Origin: Actinomyces faecalis
GTDB lineage: Bacteria; Actinomycetota; Actinomycetes; Actinomycetales; Actinomycetaceae
DNA length: 64,000 nt
Assembly: GCF_013184985.2 (NCBI RefSeq)
Contig: NZ_CP063418.1
Coordinates: forward strand, 1,364,001-1,428,000
Reading direction: 5' to 3'
The position numbers and the translations under genes are program-made. Of the stretch, positions 1 to 7,576 are shown piece by piece. The notes under the pieces were generated by a model. That model had not been told where the DNA came from. It did not search any database and was given only the letters and a program-made list of their open reading frames with translations. How positions within the stretch are numbered: position 1 is the stretch's first letter; each line of letters begins with the position of its first letter.

Positions 1-34
1 GCTCACACACGAGTGATGACGTGCTGATGTGAGA

Positions 35-69
35 GGAGGGGAGAGCCGGAGCGACCGGTTCTCCCCTCC
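35..69. terminator. Stem-loop, probable terminator
   Basis: Arms at 35-49 and 55-69 pair over 15 bp with a single G-T pair and a 5-nt loop (AGCGA). There is no clear T tract, which is common in GC-rich actinobacteria. It lies just beyond the stop of the VOC remnant read on the minus strand, so it could end that transcript. Confidence 0.5.
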
Positions 70-100
70 CTGCATGAGTGAACGAGAGCGATGGCAGCGG

Positions 101-271
<171 letters not shown>

Positions 272-291
272 TCAGCCTCGTCGCGGATGCG

Positions 292-786
292 TCATTGTGC
301 GGATGACGCCGTGCCGGGCTCCTGGTGCTGAGGAGTACTCGCTAGCAAGGCGGTGCGGTAGTCGTAGGCGTAGGAAGGCTCGGCGTCACCGTCACCTGCA
401 CGCGAGTGGCGTCGGGACGCCTCGATCGCACGACCGATGACCTCAGTAACACCTTCCTGGAAGGCCTTGGCCTCCTCACGAGTCAGCCGCAGCGGGCCGT
501 CCGCCCGCAGGCCAGGCAGTCCCCGCGCCTGGGCAGCCTCCATGCGCGCCATCGAGAAGAGCTCTAGGACCTGTGTGGCCTCAGCCCGTTCAAACTCAGC
601 CACGACGGACTGGCCGCCAGGGATCTGTCGGATCTCGGCAGGATCGAAGGACAGACCGTTCCACTCCGGGATCACCCACCAGGTCTCGCGACCATCACCA
701 CCCTTGTCCGGCACATGACGCTGCGCGATACCGGCTTTTTCCAGCGCTCGTATGTGGTAGGACACTGAGTTCGCGGGCTCGCCCAC
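292..786 (-). pseudogene. 5'-truncated winged-helix (ArsR-like) transcriptional regulator
   Basis: The 164-residue frame from a GTG at 786 begins inside the recognition helix (GEPANSVSYHIRALEKAG), the pattern of ArsR/HTH_20 winged helices that dimerise on promoters. The same frame continues upstream through LRVSDVAQAV, part of the preceding helix, to a TGA near 860 with no ATG or GTG on the way. The first helix of the domain is absent. The C-terminal part is helical and ends in a polar tail. The upstream DNA reads instead as the end of a membrane transporter in another frame, so a deletion probably joined the two. It could still be expressed from a CTG start, but a complete DNA-binding domain is not encoded. 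Confidence 0.5.
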
Positions 787-799
787 TGCCTGGGCGACG

Positions 800-1079
800 T
801 CGGAGACGCGCAGTTGCCAGGACGGCTGCTGCCGCCGGGAAGAAGACGCAGGTCAGTGCCAACGTAGTGCTGGAGCCTAGGTGCGCCAGGCCTACGCCAA
901 CAGCTGCGGGCATGAGCGCGGGACCGCAGGAGACAGCCAGGTCGATCGCAGACATGGCCCGTCCCAAAGACCGCGGCCCACGTTCTCGCAGCCTGGCCGG
1001 TGCCAAGTACCATGCGACAGGTACGAACGGCGGCTGAGCGCGGATCTCGGCAGGCACGGCGCTGGCGGGGAGGGCGGTC
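800..1079 (-). pseudogene. C-terminal remnant of an MFS transporter
   Basis: On the minus strand from about 1079 the frame reads a short cytoplasmic stretch followed by GRAMSAIDLAVSCGPALMPA and LALTCVFFPAAAAVLATA, ending RLRR. This resembles the last two transmembrane helices of a major facilitator superfamily drug exporter. The other ten helices are missing, because the intact methylase gene starts at 1080 on the other strand. The frame then runs out of phase into the regulator fragment. The assignment is by hydrophobicity pattern and is tentative. Confidence 0.4.
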
Positions 1080-2138
1080 ATGATCAAGTACCTCGGCTCC
1101 AAGCGCCTGCTCGTCCCCGTCCTCGGGCAGCTGTTCGCGGCCTCGGGAGCCACGACGGGGCTGGACCTGTTCACCGGCACGACCCGCGTGGCGCAGGAGA
1201 TGTGCCGGCAGGGGATGATGACGACCGCCGTCGACATCGCCTCCTACTCCGAGGTCTTTGCCCGCACCTACGTCGAGCTCGACGCCCGGGCGCTGACTCC
1301 CGCCGATCACGCCGAGCTGGAGCACGCCCTGGGTCGCCTGGGCGCCCTGCCAGGTACTTCTGGCTACGTCACGCGCACCTTCTGTGAGGCTGCGCGATAC
1401 TTCCAGCGCGCCAACGCCATGCGGATCGACGCCGTTCGTGAGGCGATCGAGACCGACTACGCCGGCACCTGGCTCTACCCGGTGCTGCTGACCAGCCTCA
1501 TCGAGGCGGCTGACGCCGTCGACTCCACCGTGGGAGTCCAGATGGCGTACCTCAAGGAGTGGGCCCCACGCTCGGCCAGGCCCCTGACGCTCAAGGCGCC
1601 CCCGCTCGTGCCAGGGACCGGACGCGCGCTGAGGGCTGACGTCAGCCAGGTCGCCAGCCAGCTCGGCCCGGTGGACGTGGCCTATCTCGACCCGCCTTAC
1701 AACCAGCACCGCTACTACACGAACTACCACGTGTGGGAGACCCTGGTGCGCTGGGACGCCCCGGAGTACTACGGCGTGGCCTGCAAGAGGCTGGACTGCC
1801 GTGACGAGGCCACGAAGTCGGTCTTCAACAAGCGACGTCAGATGCCTCAGGCGCTGGCTGAGCTGATTGCCACCGTACGTGCCAAGGTCCTCATCCTGTC
1901 CTTCTCCGACGAGGGATTCGTGCCTCTGGAGGAGCTGCGCGACATGTGCCAGGCCCGCGGCGGCGCCGTCGAGGTGCTCTCCTTCAGCTCTCAGCGCTAC
2001 AACGGCGCCCGTATCGGGGTCTTCAACCCCCAGGGGCGGAAGGTGAGCCGGATCAGCCACACGCGTAACACCGAGTACCTCCTGGTGTGCGGCGAGCCTC
2101 AGCGAGTGGAGGCCATGACACGTAGCCTGCAGGCATGA
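1080..2138 (+). CDS. D12-class DNA N6-adenine methyltransferase
   Basis: This 352-residue protein transfers a methyl group from S-adenosylmethionine to adenine N6 in DNA. The N-terminus MIKYLGSKR is typical of the Dam/D12 family. Residues 28-37 (LDLFTGTTRV) form the AdoMet-binding FxG motif and residues 204-207 (DPPY) the catalytic motif IV. Motif order (AdoMet site before DPPY) is that of the alpha class. A good ribosome site (GGGGAGG) lies 6 nt before the ATG. The next gene overlaps the stop by 4 nt (ATGA), so the two are translationally coupled. No restriction endonuclease is adjacent, so it looks like an orphan methylase acting in mismatch repair, phage defence or gene control. Its recognition sequence cannot be read from the protein. 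Confidence 0.87.
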   Translation: MIKYLGSKRLLVPVLGQLFAASGATTGLDLFTGTTRVAQEMCRQGMMTTAVDIASYSEVFARTYVELDARALTPADHAELEHALGRLGALPGTSGYVTRTFCEAARYFQRANAMRIDAVREAIETDYAGTWLYPVLLTSLIEAADAVDSTVGVQMAYLKEWAPRSARPLTLKAPPLVPGTGRALRADVSQVASQLGPVDVAYLDPPYNQHRYYTNYHVWETLVRWDAPEYYGVACKRLDCRDEATKSVFNKRRQMPQALAELIATVRAKVLILSFSDEGFVPLEELRDMCQARGGAVEVLSFSSQRYNGARIGVFNPQGRKVSRISHTRNTEYLLVCGEPQRVEAMTRSLQA

Positions 2139-2977
2139 GCGACACCTCCCAGCACGCCCTGACCCTGCCGGCCGTCGGACTCGGTACCTACAACCTGCGT
2201 GGCCACACCGGGGCGCAGGCCGTCACCTCCGCCATCGAGGTCGGCTACCGCCTCGTGGACTCAGCCTTCTCCTACGAGAACGAGGGCTGCGTGGCCGACG
2301 GCGTGGCGGACGCGGTCGAGCGCGGCCTGGCGGCCCGTGAGGAGATCACGGTGACCTCCAAGGTCCCTGGCCGGCACTACGGCTTTGAGCGGGGTCTGGC
2401 CGCGGTGGAGGAGTCTGTGGCACGAATGCGCCCGATCGGCGTGATCGACCTCTACCTCCTGCACTGGCCCAACCCTCAGCAGGACAAGTACGTCGAGACC
2501 TGGAGGGCGCTCATCGAGGCACGCGAGCGTGGCCTCGTGCGCCATATCGGCGTCTCGAACTTCCTGCCTGAGCACATCGAGCGCCTGGAGCGGGAGACCG
2601 GCGTCCTGCCCGAGGTCAACCAGATCGAGTCACACCCGTTGTTCCCCAACACCGAGCAGATCGCCTACAACACCGCACGTGGCATCACCACCGAGGCCTG
2701 GAGCCCTCTCGGGCGCAAGTCGGACGTCCTCAGCGACCCGGTGGTCGCCGAGGTCGCCGCCACGCACTCGGCCAGCCCTGCTCAGGCCATCCTGGCCTGG
2801 CACGTGGCTCGTGGCGTGACCGCCATCCCAAAGTCCTCCGCTCGGGCTCGCCAGGAGGAGAACCTCGCCTCCACCGATGTCCGGCTGACTGCTGAGGAGA
2901 TCGCCCGGATCACGGCACTGGGCGACGGCGGCCACCGCCTAGCGGGACAGGACCCGGCGACCTACGAGGAGCTGTGA
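2135..2977 (+). CDS. Aldo/keto reductase (2,5-diketo-D-gluconate reductase type)
   Basis: A 280-residue cytosolic TIM-barrel oxidoreductase that reduces aldehydes or ketones with NADPH. The AKR catalytic tetrad is present: D42 and Y47 (VDSAFSYENE), K76 (VTSKVPG) and H110 (LYLLHWP). The nucleotide-binding end carries IPKSSARARQEEN, the phosphate-clamp pattern of this subgroup. Its ATG overlaps the methylase stop. The true substrate is unknown; family members act on methylglyoxal, diketogluconate and other small carbonyls, so detoxification is plausible. Confidence 0.9.
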   Translation: MSDTSQHALTLPAVGLGTYNLRGHTGAQAVTSAIEVGYRLVDSAFSYENEGCVADGVADAVERGLAAREEITVTSKVPGRHYGFERGLAAVEESVARMRPIGVIDLYLLHWPNPQQDKYVETWRALIEARERGLVRHIGVSNFLPEHIERLERETGVLPEVNQIESHPLFPNTEQIAYNTARGITTEAWSPLGRKSDVLSDPVVAEVAATHSASPAQAILAWHVARGVTAIPKSSARARQEENLASTDVRLTAEEIARITALGDGGHRLAGQDPATYEEL

Positions 2978-3024
2978 GCCAGCACCTGGTCATGAGGGCA
3001 CCAGGGATCTGAGAGGATCCCACC

Positions 3025-3918
3025 ATGCGCACCGCCGTCCCCGCCTCGTCCTCTGTCATCACTCCGCTGAGGCCGGGTCTGTCCCGGCCCGACGGCGAGG
3101 ACCTGCGACTGGTGGTCACGGACATGGACGGGACCCTGCTCGACGGTGAGGGCAGGGTGCCTCGGGGCCTGGCTCAGGTGGTCACTCGCCTGCGCAGCCG
3201 CGGGATCGTCTTCTGCCCGGCCTCCGGCCGGCAGCTGGCCAACCTTCGCCAGACCCTGGGGCCGCTGGTAGCCGGCTCGGCAATCATCGCTGAGAACGGC
3301 ACGATCGTCCTCGACGGCGACCGCGAGCTCTTTCGCGACACGATCAGCCGCCAGGAGGCCGTCACAGTCGTCGAGACCGTGCGTCGGCTCGCTGGCCCTG
3401 GCGCGGGCCTGGACGTGGGAGCCGTGGTGGCGACGCCGCACGTGGCCTACGTCGAACGTGCCGATGAGCGCTTCCTCGCTCAGGTCGACACCTACTACGC
3501 CTCGCGCGAGGTCGTGCCTGACCTGATGGAGCTGCCTCTGGACGACGTCCTCAAGGTCGCGGTCCACGACTTCGTCGACGCCGAGCGTCTGTCCGCCCCG
3601 CACCTGGCCGCCGCCGCCCCGAGGCTCCAGGCGGTGGTCTCGGGCCTGCACTGGACCGACCTCATGCCGGCGAGTGCCTCTAAGGGACGGGCTCTGGCTG
3701 TCCTCCAGCAGCGTCTGGGTGTCACGTCCGCGCAGACCGCTGTCTTCGGGGACTACCTCAACGACCTGACGCTTTTCGACCAGGCGGGGATGACCTTCGC
3801 GATGGCGAACGCCCACCCGGACATTCTGGCCGCGGCACGGTTCCGGGCGCCTGCCCACACTGAGGCGGGGGTCCTGCGTGTGCTGGAGGAGCTGCTCGGC
3901 CCCGTCCAGGCCGCCTAG
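3025..3918 (+). CDS. Cof-type HAD-IIB phosphatase
   Basis: A 297-residue haloacid dehalogenase superfamily phosphatase of the Cof subfamily, which hydrolyses sugar phosphates and similar metabolites. Motif I is DMDGT with nucleophile D33 and acid/base D35. The conserved Lys lies in ASKGRAL and the Mg-binding acidic motif is FGDYLNDLTLF. The type IIB cap domain fits between motifs II and III. AGAGGA lies 8 nt before the ATG. The gene stands 47 bp after the reductase and converges on the S4-protein gene. The physiological substrate cannot be deduced. Confidence 0.9.
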   Translation: MRTAVPASSSVITPLRPGLSRPDGEDLRLVVTDMDGTLLDGEGRVPRGLAQVVTRLRSRGIVFCPASGRQLANLRQTLGPLVAGSAIIAENGTIVLDGDRELFRDTISRQEAVTVVETVRRLAGPGAGLDVGAVVATPHVAYVERADERFLAQVDTYYASREVVPDLMELPLDDVLKVAVHDFVDAERLSAPHLAAAAPRLQAVVSGLHWTDLMPASASKGRALAVLQQRLGVTSAQTAVFGDYLNDLTLFDQAGMTFAMANAHPDILAAARFRAPAHTEAGVLRVLEELLGPVQAA

Positions 3919-3974
3919 GCCCTGCCCTGCGGACAAGGGGTCAGGCCTGAGCCCAGGGCTGCTGTGAGCTCGCG

Positions 3975-4436
3975 TCAGTCCCGGTCCAGGATGTGCTCGA
4001 TATCCACCTGGGGCACTCCGGCTCGCAACGCGTCCAGCGCCCGCCGCTCCTTCTTCGTGGGCCGCCCGGCTCCCCGGTCACGGATGACGGCTGCGGGTGC
4101 GTCCAGGGGAGAAGGCCGTGGGGGAGAGAAGTCCACGTACGCGGTGCGTGCCACGGGTGCTCCGACGCGCTTGAGCAGGATCCTGGTGACCATGAGGAAG
4201 CGATCGAAACCGTCAACCCGGTAACGTACCTCGTCACCGACGACGACGTGCTGGGCCGGCTTGACAGGCTCGCCGTTGACGCGCACGTGCCCTGCCTTGC
4301 AGGCAGCCGTCGCCGCGGAGCGGGTCCTGCACTGGCGCACCGCCCACAACCACACGTCCACCCGGGCTGAGGTAGGTCCGCCTGACTCGGCCGCGACAGC
4401 GAGAGCCTGGGCACGGACCGTCTCCTTGCTCACCAT
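3975..4436 (-). CDS. S4-domain RNA-binding protein (Hsp15-like)
   Basis: A 153-residue basic protein with an S4 RNA-binding domain at about residues 24-80 (RVDVWLWAVRQ, then KAGHVRVNGEPVKP). E. coli Hsp15 recognises 50S subunits carrying stalled nascent chains, and a similar ribosome-rescue role is inferred here. The C-terminal region is basic, with GRPTKKERRALDAL. No Shine-Dalgarno sequence precedes the ATG; instead TAGGAT lies exactly 6 nt upstream, so the mRNA is probably leaderless. It is followed on the same strand by nothing close and converges with the HAD gene. Confidence 0.82.
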   Translation of the reverse strand: MVSKETVRAQALAVAAESGGPTSARVDVWLWAVRQCRTRSAATAACKAGHVRVNGEPVKPAQHVVVGDEVRYRVDGFDRFLMVTRILLKRVGAPVARTAYVDFSPPRPSPLDAPAAVIRDRGAGRPTKKERRALDALRAGVPQVDIEHILDRD

Positions 4437-4442
4437 GCCGGC

Positions 4443-4448
4443 ATCCTA
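4443..4448 (-). promoter_or_regulatory. -10 box of a leaderless transcript (S4 protein)
   Basis: The minus strand reads TAGGAT, a 6-nt spacer (GCCGGC), then ATG. With this spacing transcription would begin at or next to the start codon. No ribosome site is present. Confidence 0.55.
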
Positions 4449-5459
4449 ACGACGACGGTGCTGGCGTACGAGCAGGCTGGCACCTACCAGGCCCAGGCCG
4501 ATCACGAGCAGCCACGTGGCGCCCGAGCCGTCGGTAGCCGTGGCAAGAGCATGAGGGACGAGGGAGGAGGGCCTGTGCGCCCATGAGACCTGTCCGTCTC
4601 CACCGGCCGCACAGCTGGCCAGGACGTCAGCGAGTGCCTGGTGGTCAGCCTCTGGCACGCCCAGACGGTAGGCCGCCAGGACACTGACGAAACGCTGGGC
4701 GTAGGTGCACCGGGCCCCTGCCTCAGGCGGCCACCATCCCGAGCCGGCGGCGGTGTCCCAGGTACCCGTCTCGCTGGAGCCCACGGGGCAGGTCGCCGGG
4801 CCGCAGGCGCCCTTGGCGCCGTTGGCCTCGCCGTCCACCGCCAGCAGGTTGAGCGGGTCGTTGGCCACGAGCAGCCGGGTGCGTGAGTCCCACGTCCATG
4901 CGCCGTGGGCGTAGAGGTAGCTCAGAGGGACCACGTGGTCGATCTGGACCGCGGACGAGGTGTCCTGGCCGCGCTGGAAGCTGATCCGCCGTCCCGTGTA
5001 CGGGTCGTCGAGGACCCCGGACCACACCGTCGCGTCCGGGCACACGCTCGCGCCCTTCCCCCGTGCCTCGGTCAGGTCCTGCCGCCCAGGGTCGCGTGAG
5101 AAGTCGGGAGACGTGAGATCTCGCGCCAGGATCTCGTTGCGTGTGTCGCACCCGTCCCCGTCCACGTCCTCCCACGCCCGCCCGAACCAGCCTGTGCGAG
5201 ACCCGCCCTGTCCCCAGGAGACCGTCGCCGGCTCGTCTGGTGGAAGCAGGGTGAGGGCGGTAGCCGCGTCCTGAGCGGACAGCACGAGCCTGCCCCGCTC
5301 GTCCCACGGCACTGAGCCCGTCCCGGCGTCGGTCGGCTCCTCGGCCTGCGCCGTGCCTGCCCATAGCGTCACAGCAAGACAGGTCGTCAGGACCAGGGCC
5401 ACCACAGCGGCCAGCCTGGTCCTGACGACCTGTTGGGAGAGGGTCACCGGGTACTGCAC
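4446..5459 (-). CDS. Exported HNH-family nuclease with GmrSD/DUF1524-type core and C-terminal anchor
   Basis: The start is taken at the GTG at 5459 because TAGCCT lies 6 nt before it; a GTG two codons earlier is possible. The 337-residue product has a Sec signal peptide (basic start, hydrophobic core VVALVLTTCLAVTLWAGTA, AQAEE cleavage region). The catalytic core is a beta-beta-alpha-metal nuclease with QIDHVVPLSYLYAHGAW (D174, H175), followed by NDPLNLLAVDGEANGAKG, the Asn-containing half of the HNH fold. The end (TWLLVIGLGLVGASLLVRQ then HRRR) is a membrane anchor. It probably cuts DNA outside the cell or at its surface, for nutrition, biofilm DNA turnover or competition. GmrSD restriction enzymes share the fold, but export argues against that role. 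Confidence 0.85.
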   Translation of the reverse strand: MQYPVTLSQQVVRTRLAAVVALVLTTCLAVTLWAGTAQAEEPTDAGTGSVPWDERGRLVLSAQDAATALTLLPPDEPATVSWGQGGSRTGWFGRAWEDVDGDGCDTRNEILARDLTSPDFSRDPGRQDLTEARGKGASVCPDATVWSGVLDDPYTGRRISFQRGQDTSSAVQIDHVVPLSYLYAHGAWTWDSRTRLLVANDPLNLLAVDGEANGAKGACGPATCPVGSSETGTWDTAAGSGWWPPEAGARCTYAQRFVSVLAAYRLGVPEADHQALADVLASCAAGGDGQVSWAHRPSSLVPHALATATDGSGATWLLVIGLGLVGASLLVRQHRRR

Positions 5460-5465
5460 GTGCAC

Positions 5466-5471
5466 AGGCTA
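5466..5471 (-). promoter_or_regulatory. -10 box of a leaderless transcript (exported nuclease)
   Basis: The minus strand reads TAGCCT, GTGCAC, then GTG at 5459-5457. The same TAGCCT plus 6-nt arrangement precedes other genes here, including the DUF222/HNH gene at 61113. Confidence 0.5.
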
Positions 5472-5532
5472 GAGCGACCCACCGACACTTATCCCCACCC
5501 CCAGGGAGGGGGAGCAGCACCTGCCGCACGCG

Positions 5533-6456
5533 TCAGGGAACGACGTAGCCAGCGGCCCGGAACACCTCGTACCACTGCTCACGTGTGAGCTCCAGCTCGC
5601 TACCGGCTACCGCGTCGCGTACGCGCTGCGGGCTCGTGGTCCCCAGCACCACCTGCATCGCCGCGGGGTGCCGCGTGATCCAGGCGGTGGCGATGGCGTC
5701 CGGCGTGACGCCGTACTCCGCGGCGAGCCGGTCGAGGGTCTGGTTGAGCGGCCAGTAGTAGCTGCTGTTGCCCACGAAGGGACCGGTGCCGTCACCGGAC
5801 TGGAAGGGGGACCAGGCCTGGATCGTCGTGCTCGTCAGGCGGCAGTAGTCCAGGATCCCGTCGGTACGCGAGATCGCCTGGTCGTCGCGCATGTTGAGCG
5901 CCACGCCCTCGGCGATCATCGGGGCGTGGGTGACCGACAGCTGCAGCTGGTTGACCAGCAGCGGCTGGCGGACCGTGGCGCGCAGCAGCTCCATCTGCCC
6001 ACGGGTGTGGTTGGACACGCCGAAGTGGCGCACCTTGCCCGCGGCGTGCAGCTCGTCAAAGGCCTTGGCAACCTCCTCAGGCTCCATCAGGGCGTCAGGA
6101 CGGTGCAGGAGGAGGATGTCGAGGTAGTCGGTGCCCAGCGCCCTGAGCGACTGCTCGACGCTGGTCGTGATGTGCTCGGCGGAGAAGTCGAACCATCCCC
6201 AGCGGATACCGCACTTGGTCTGCAGCACGACCTGCTCCCGCTCGGTCGGGGTCCAGCCCAGGGCCTGGGAGAAGCGCTCCTCGCAGGCGTGGTCACGGCC
6301 GTAGATGTCGGCGTGGTCGAACATGGTGATGCCGTTGTCGAGCGCGGTGGAGACGAGCTCGCGGATCTCGGCGTCGGACTTGTCCTTGATGCGCATGCAT
6401 CCCAGGACGATGTTGGAGGCGGTCAGGTCTGAGGTACCCAGTGGCAGCGTTCTCAC
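5533..6456 (-). CDS. Aldo/keto reductase (YdhF-like)
   Basis: A 307-residue NADPH-dependent oxidoreductase unrelated in detail to the reductase at 2135. The tetrad is D47 and Y52 (MFDHADIYG), K81 (LQTKCGI) and H118 (LLLHRPD). RVRDAVAGSELELTREQW near the end matches YdhF-type proteins. The GTG start has no ribosome site but has TATCGT 6 nt upstream. The gene lies downstream of opcA on the same strand and is separated from it by a stem-loop, so it is probably a separate unit. Substrate unknown. Confidence 0.9.
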   Translation of the reverse strand: MRTLPLGTSDLTASNIVLGCMRIKDKSDAEIRELVSTALDNGITMFDHADIYGRDHACEERFSQALGWTPTEREQVVLQTKCGIRWGWFDFSAEHITTSVEQSLRALGTDYLDILLLHRPDALMEPEEVAKAFDELHAAGKVRHFGVSNHTRGQMELLRATVRQPLLVNQLQLSVTHAPMIAEGVALNMRDDQAISRTDGILDYCRLTSTTIQAWSPFQSGDGTGPFVGNSSYYWPLNQTLDRLAAEYGVTPDAIATAWITRHPAAMQVVLGTTSPQRVRDAVAGSELELTREQWYEVFRAAGYVVP

Positions 6457-6462
6457 GACCCC

Positions 6463-6468
6463 ACGATA
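6463..6468 (-). promoter_or_regulatory. -10 box of a leaderless transcript (aldo/keto reductase)
   Basis: The minus strand reads TATCGT, a 6-nt spacer (GGGGTC), then GTG. No Shine-Dalgarno sequence is visible. Confidence 0.45.
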
Positions 6469-6474
6469 TCGACG

Positions 6475-6518
6475 TCATGGTGACCTGGTGGGCGTTTGGC
6501 CTACCCAGGCCACCATGA
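6475..6518. terminator. Stem-loop after opcA
   Basis: Arms 6475-6488 and 6505-6518 pair over 14 positions with one mismatch around a 16-nt loop. It lies in the 112-bp gap between the end of opcA and the start of the downstream reductase and probably ends the zwf-opcA transcript. No T tract is seen. Confidence 0.5.
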
Positions 6519-6568
6519 CGGAAAGGCTCCCGGAACGGGGGAGAGGCAAGGGGCCGTACCTGGCTGCC

Positions 6569-7576
6569 TCAGTCCTCGCCCTCCTGCTGCCCCGCCGCCT
6601 CCTGACCCAGGCACTGGCAGCCGTGGTCAGCGGCGAAGGCGGCGAGGACCTCCTCGAAGACGAGGTCTGGAGCCAGCCGGCGCAGCTCCTCGTTCATCGT
6701 GGTCACAGGCTCGCGTCGGGGCATGGTCACGATCTGCGGCGCGGATCCGTCGGGTCGGGTGATCCGGACCCGCTTCTGGTCCGCACGCTCGATGAGGTAG
6801 GTGCCTCCGTCCGTCTCGACGCCGACGCGACTGATCCCCGAGAACCCGGGCACGTCGACGCGGTCGACGCTGACGTTGAGCTGCAGCCGCAGCCATCGGA
6901 TCATCAGCGCCATCGAGGCGTTGGAGGGCTCACCAGCGACCTCGATCCGGCGGACCTCGTGGTCGCGCAGGACCGGTCCCAGCGTGGCGGCCACGATCGC
7001 GCGCCACAGCGTCATCCGGGTCCATGCCAGGTCGATGTCCCCACGGGTGTACCCCGGTGCCAGCGCGGCGAGAGCAGCCACCGGGTCCGGCTGGGCGGGG
7101 GTGTTGGTGATCCTGGTGCCCGCCAGCTGACCGAGCGGGTCGCTCGCCGGGCAGGCGGGCACCGTCGTCGGCCACCAGGTGACGACCGGGACGTCCGGGA
7201 GCAGGAAGGGAACCACGAGCGTGTCCGTGTGCTCGGCCGCCTCGCCCCACGGACGCAGCACCAGCGTCTCGCCCGCCCCGGCGTCGTGGCCCACACGGAT
7301 CTCGGCGTCGAGGTGACCGGGGAGGTCAGCGGCGACGTGACCGTCACGGGAGCGAGGACCGGAGCCGTCCTCGTCCCCGGGAGGCGCGACGACGGCGACG
7401 ATCCGGCAGGGGTGGTCTCGTGACGCTCCGTGGGCCGCCTCCAGGGCGTCCTCCAGGCCGACGGCGTCGGTCGAGATCACCAGGGTCAGCACCCGCGAGC
7501 TGCCGGCACCTCCCTCGACGGCGAGCAGCTCGGAGACGATACGGTCGGTCGTCGTCGCAGTGAGCGTGGTGATCAT
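6569..7576 (-). CDS. opcA: Glucose-6-phosphate dehydrogenase assembly protein OpcA
   Basis: A 335-residue OpcA-family protein that supports the assembly or activity of glucose-6-phosphate dehydrogenase in cyanobacteria and actinobacteria. Family-typical stretches are RVLTLVISTD near the start, the central LLPDVPVVTWWP and the C-terminal LELRRLAPDLVFE-like region. The ATG overlaps the zwf stop by 4 nt, so production is coupled to zwf. The usual third gene, pgl for 6-phosphogluconolactonase, is not next to it; a stem-loop and an unrelated reductase follow. Confidence 0.93.
   Translation of the reverse strand: MITTLTATTTDRIVSELLAVEGGAGSSRVLTLVISTDAVGLEDALEAAHGASRDHPCRIVAVVAPPGDEDGSGPRSRDGHVAADLPGHLDAEIRVGHDAGAGETLVLRPWGEAAEHTDTLVVPFLLPDVPVVTWWPTTVPACPASDPLGQLAGTRITNTPAQPDPVAALAALAPGYTRGDIDLAWTRMTLWRAIVAATLGPVLRDHEVRRIEVAGEPSNASMALMIRWLRLQLNVSVDRVDVPGFSGISRVGVETDGGTYLIERADQKRVRITRPDGSAPQIVTMPRREPVTTMNEELRRLAPDLVFEEVLAAFAADHGCQCLGQEAAGQQEGED

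Noticed and set aside
672..2060. Long minus-strand frame across the methylase gene
   Set aside because: Complementary to the methylase with DPPY and AdoMet motifs; only the fragments described as pseudogenes are recognisable, in other frames.
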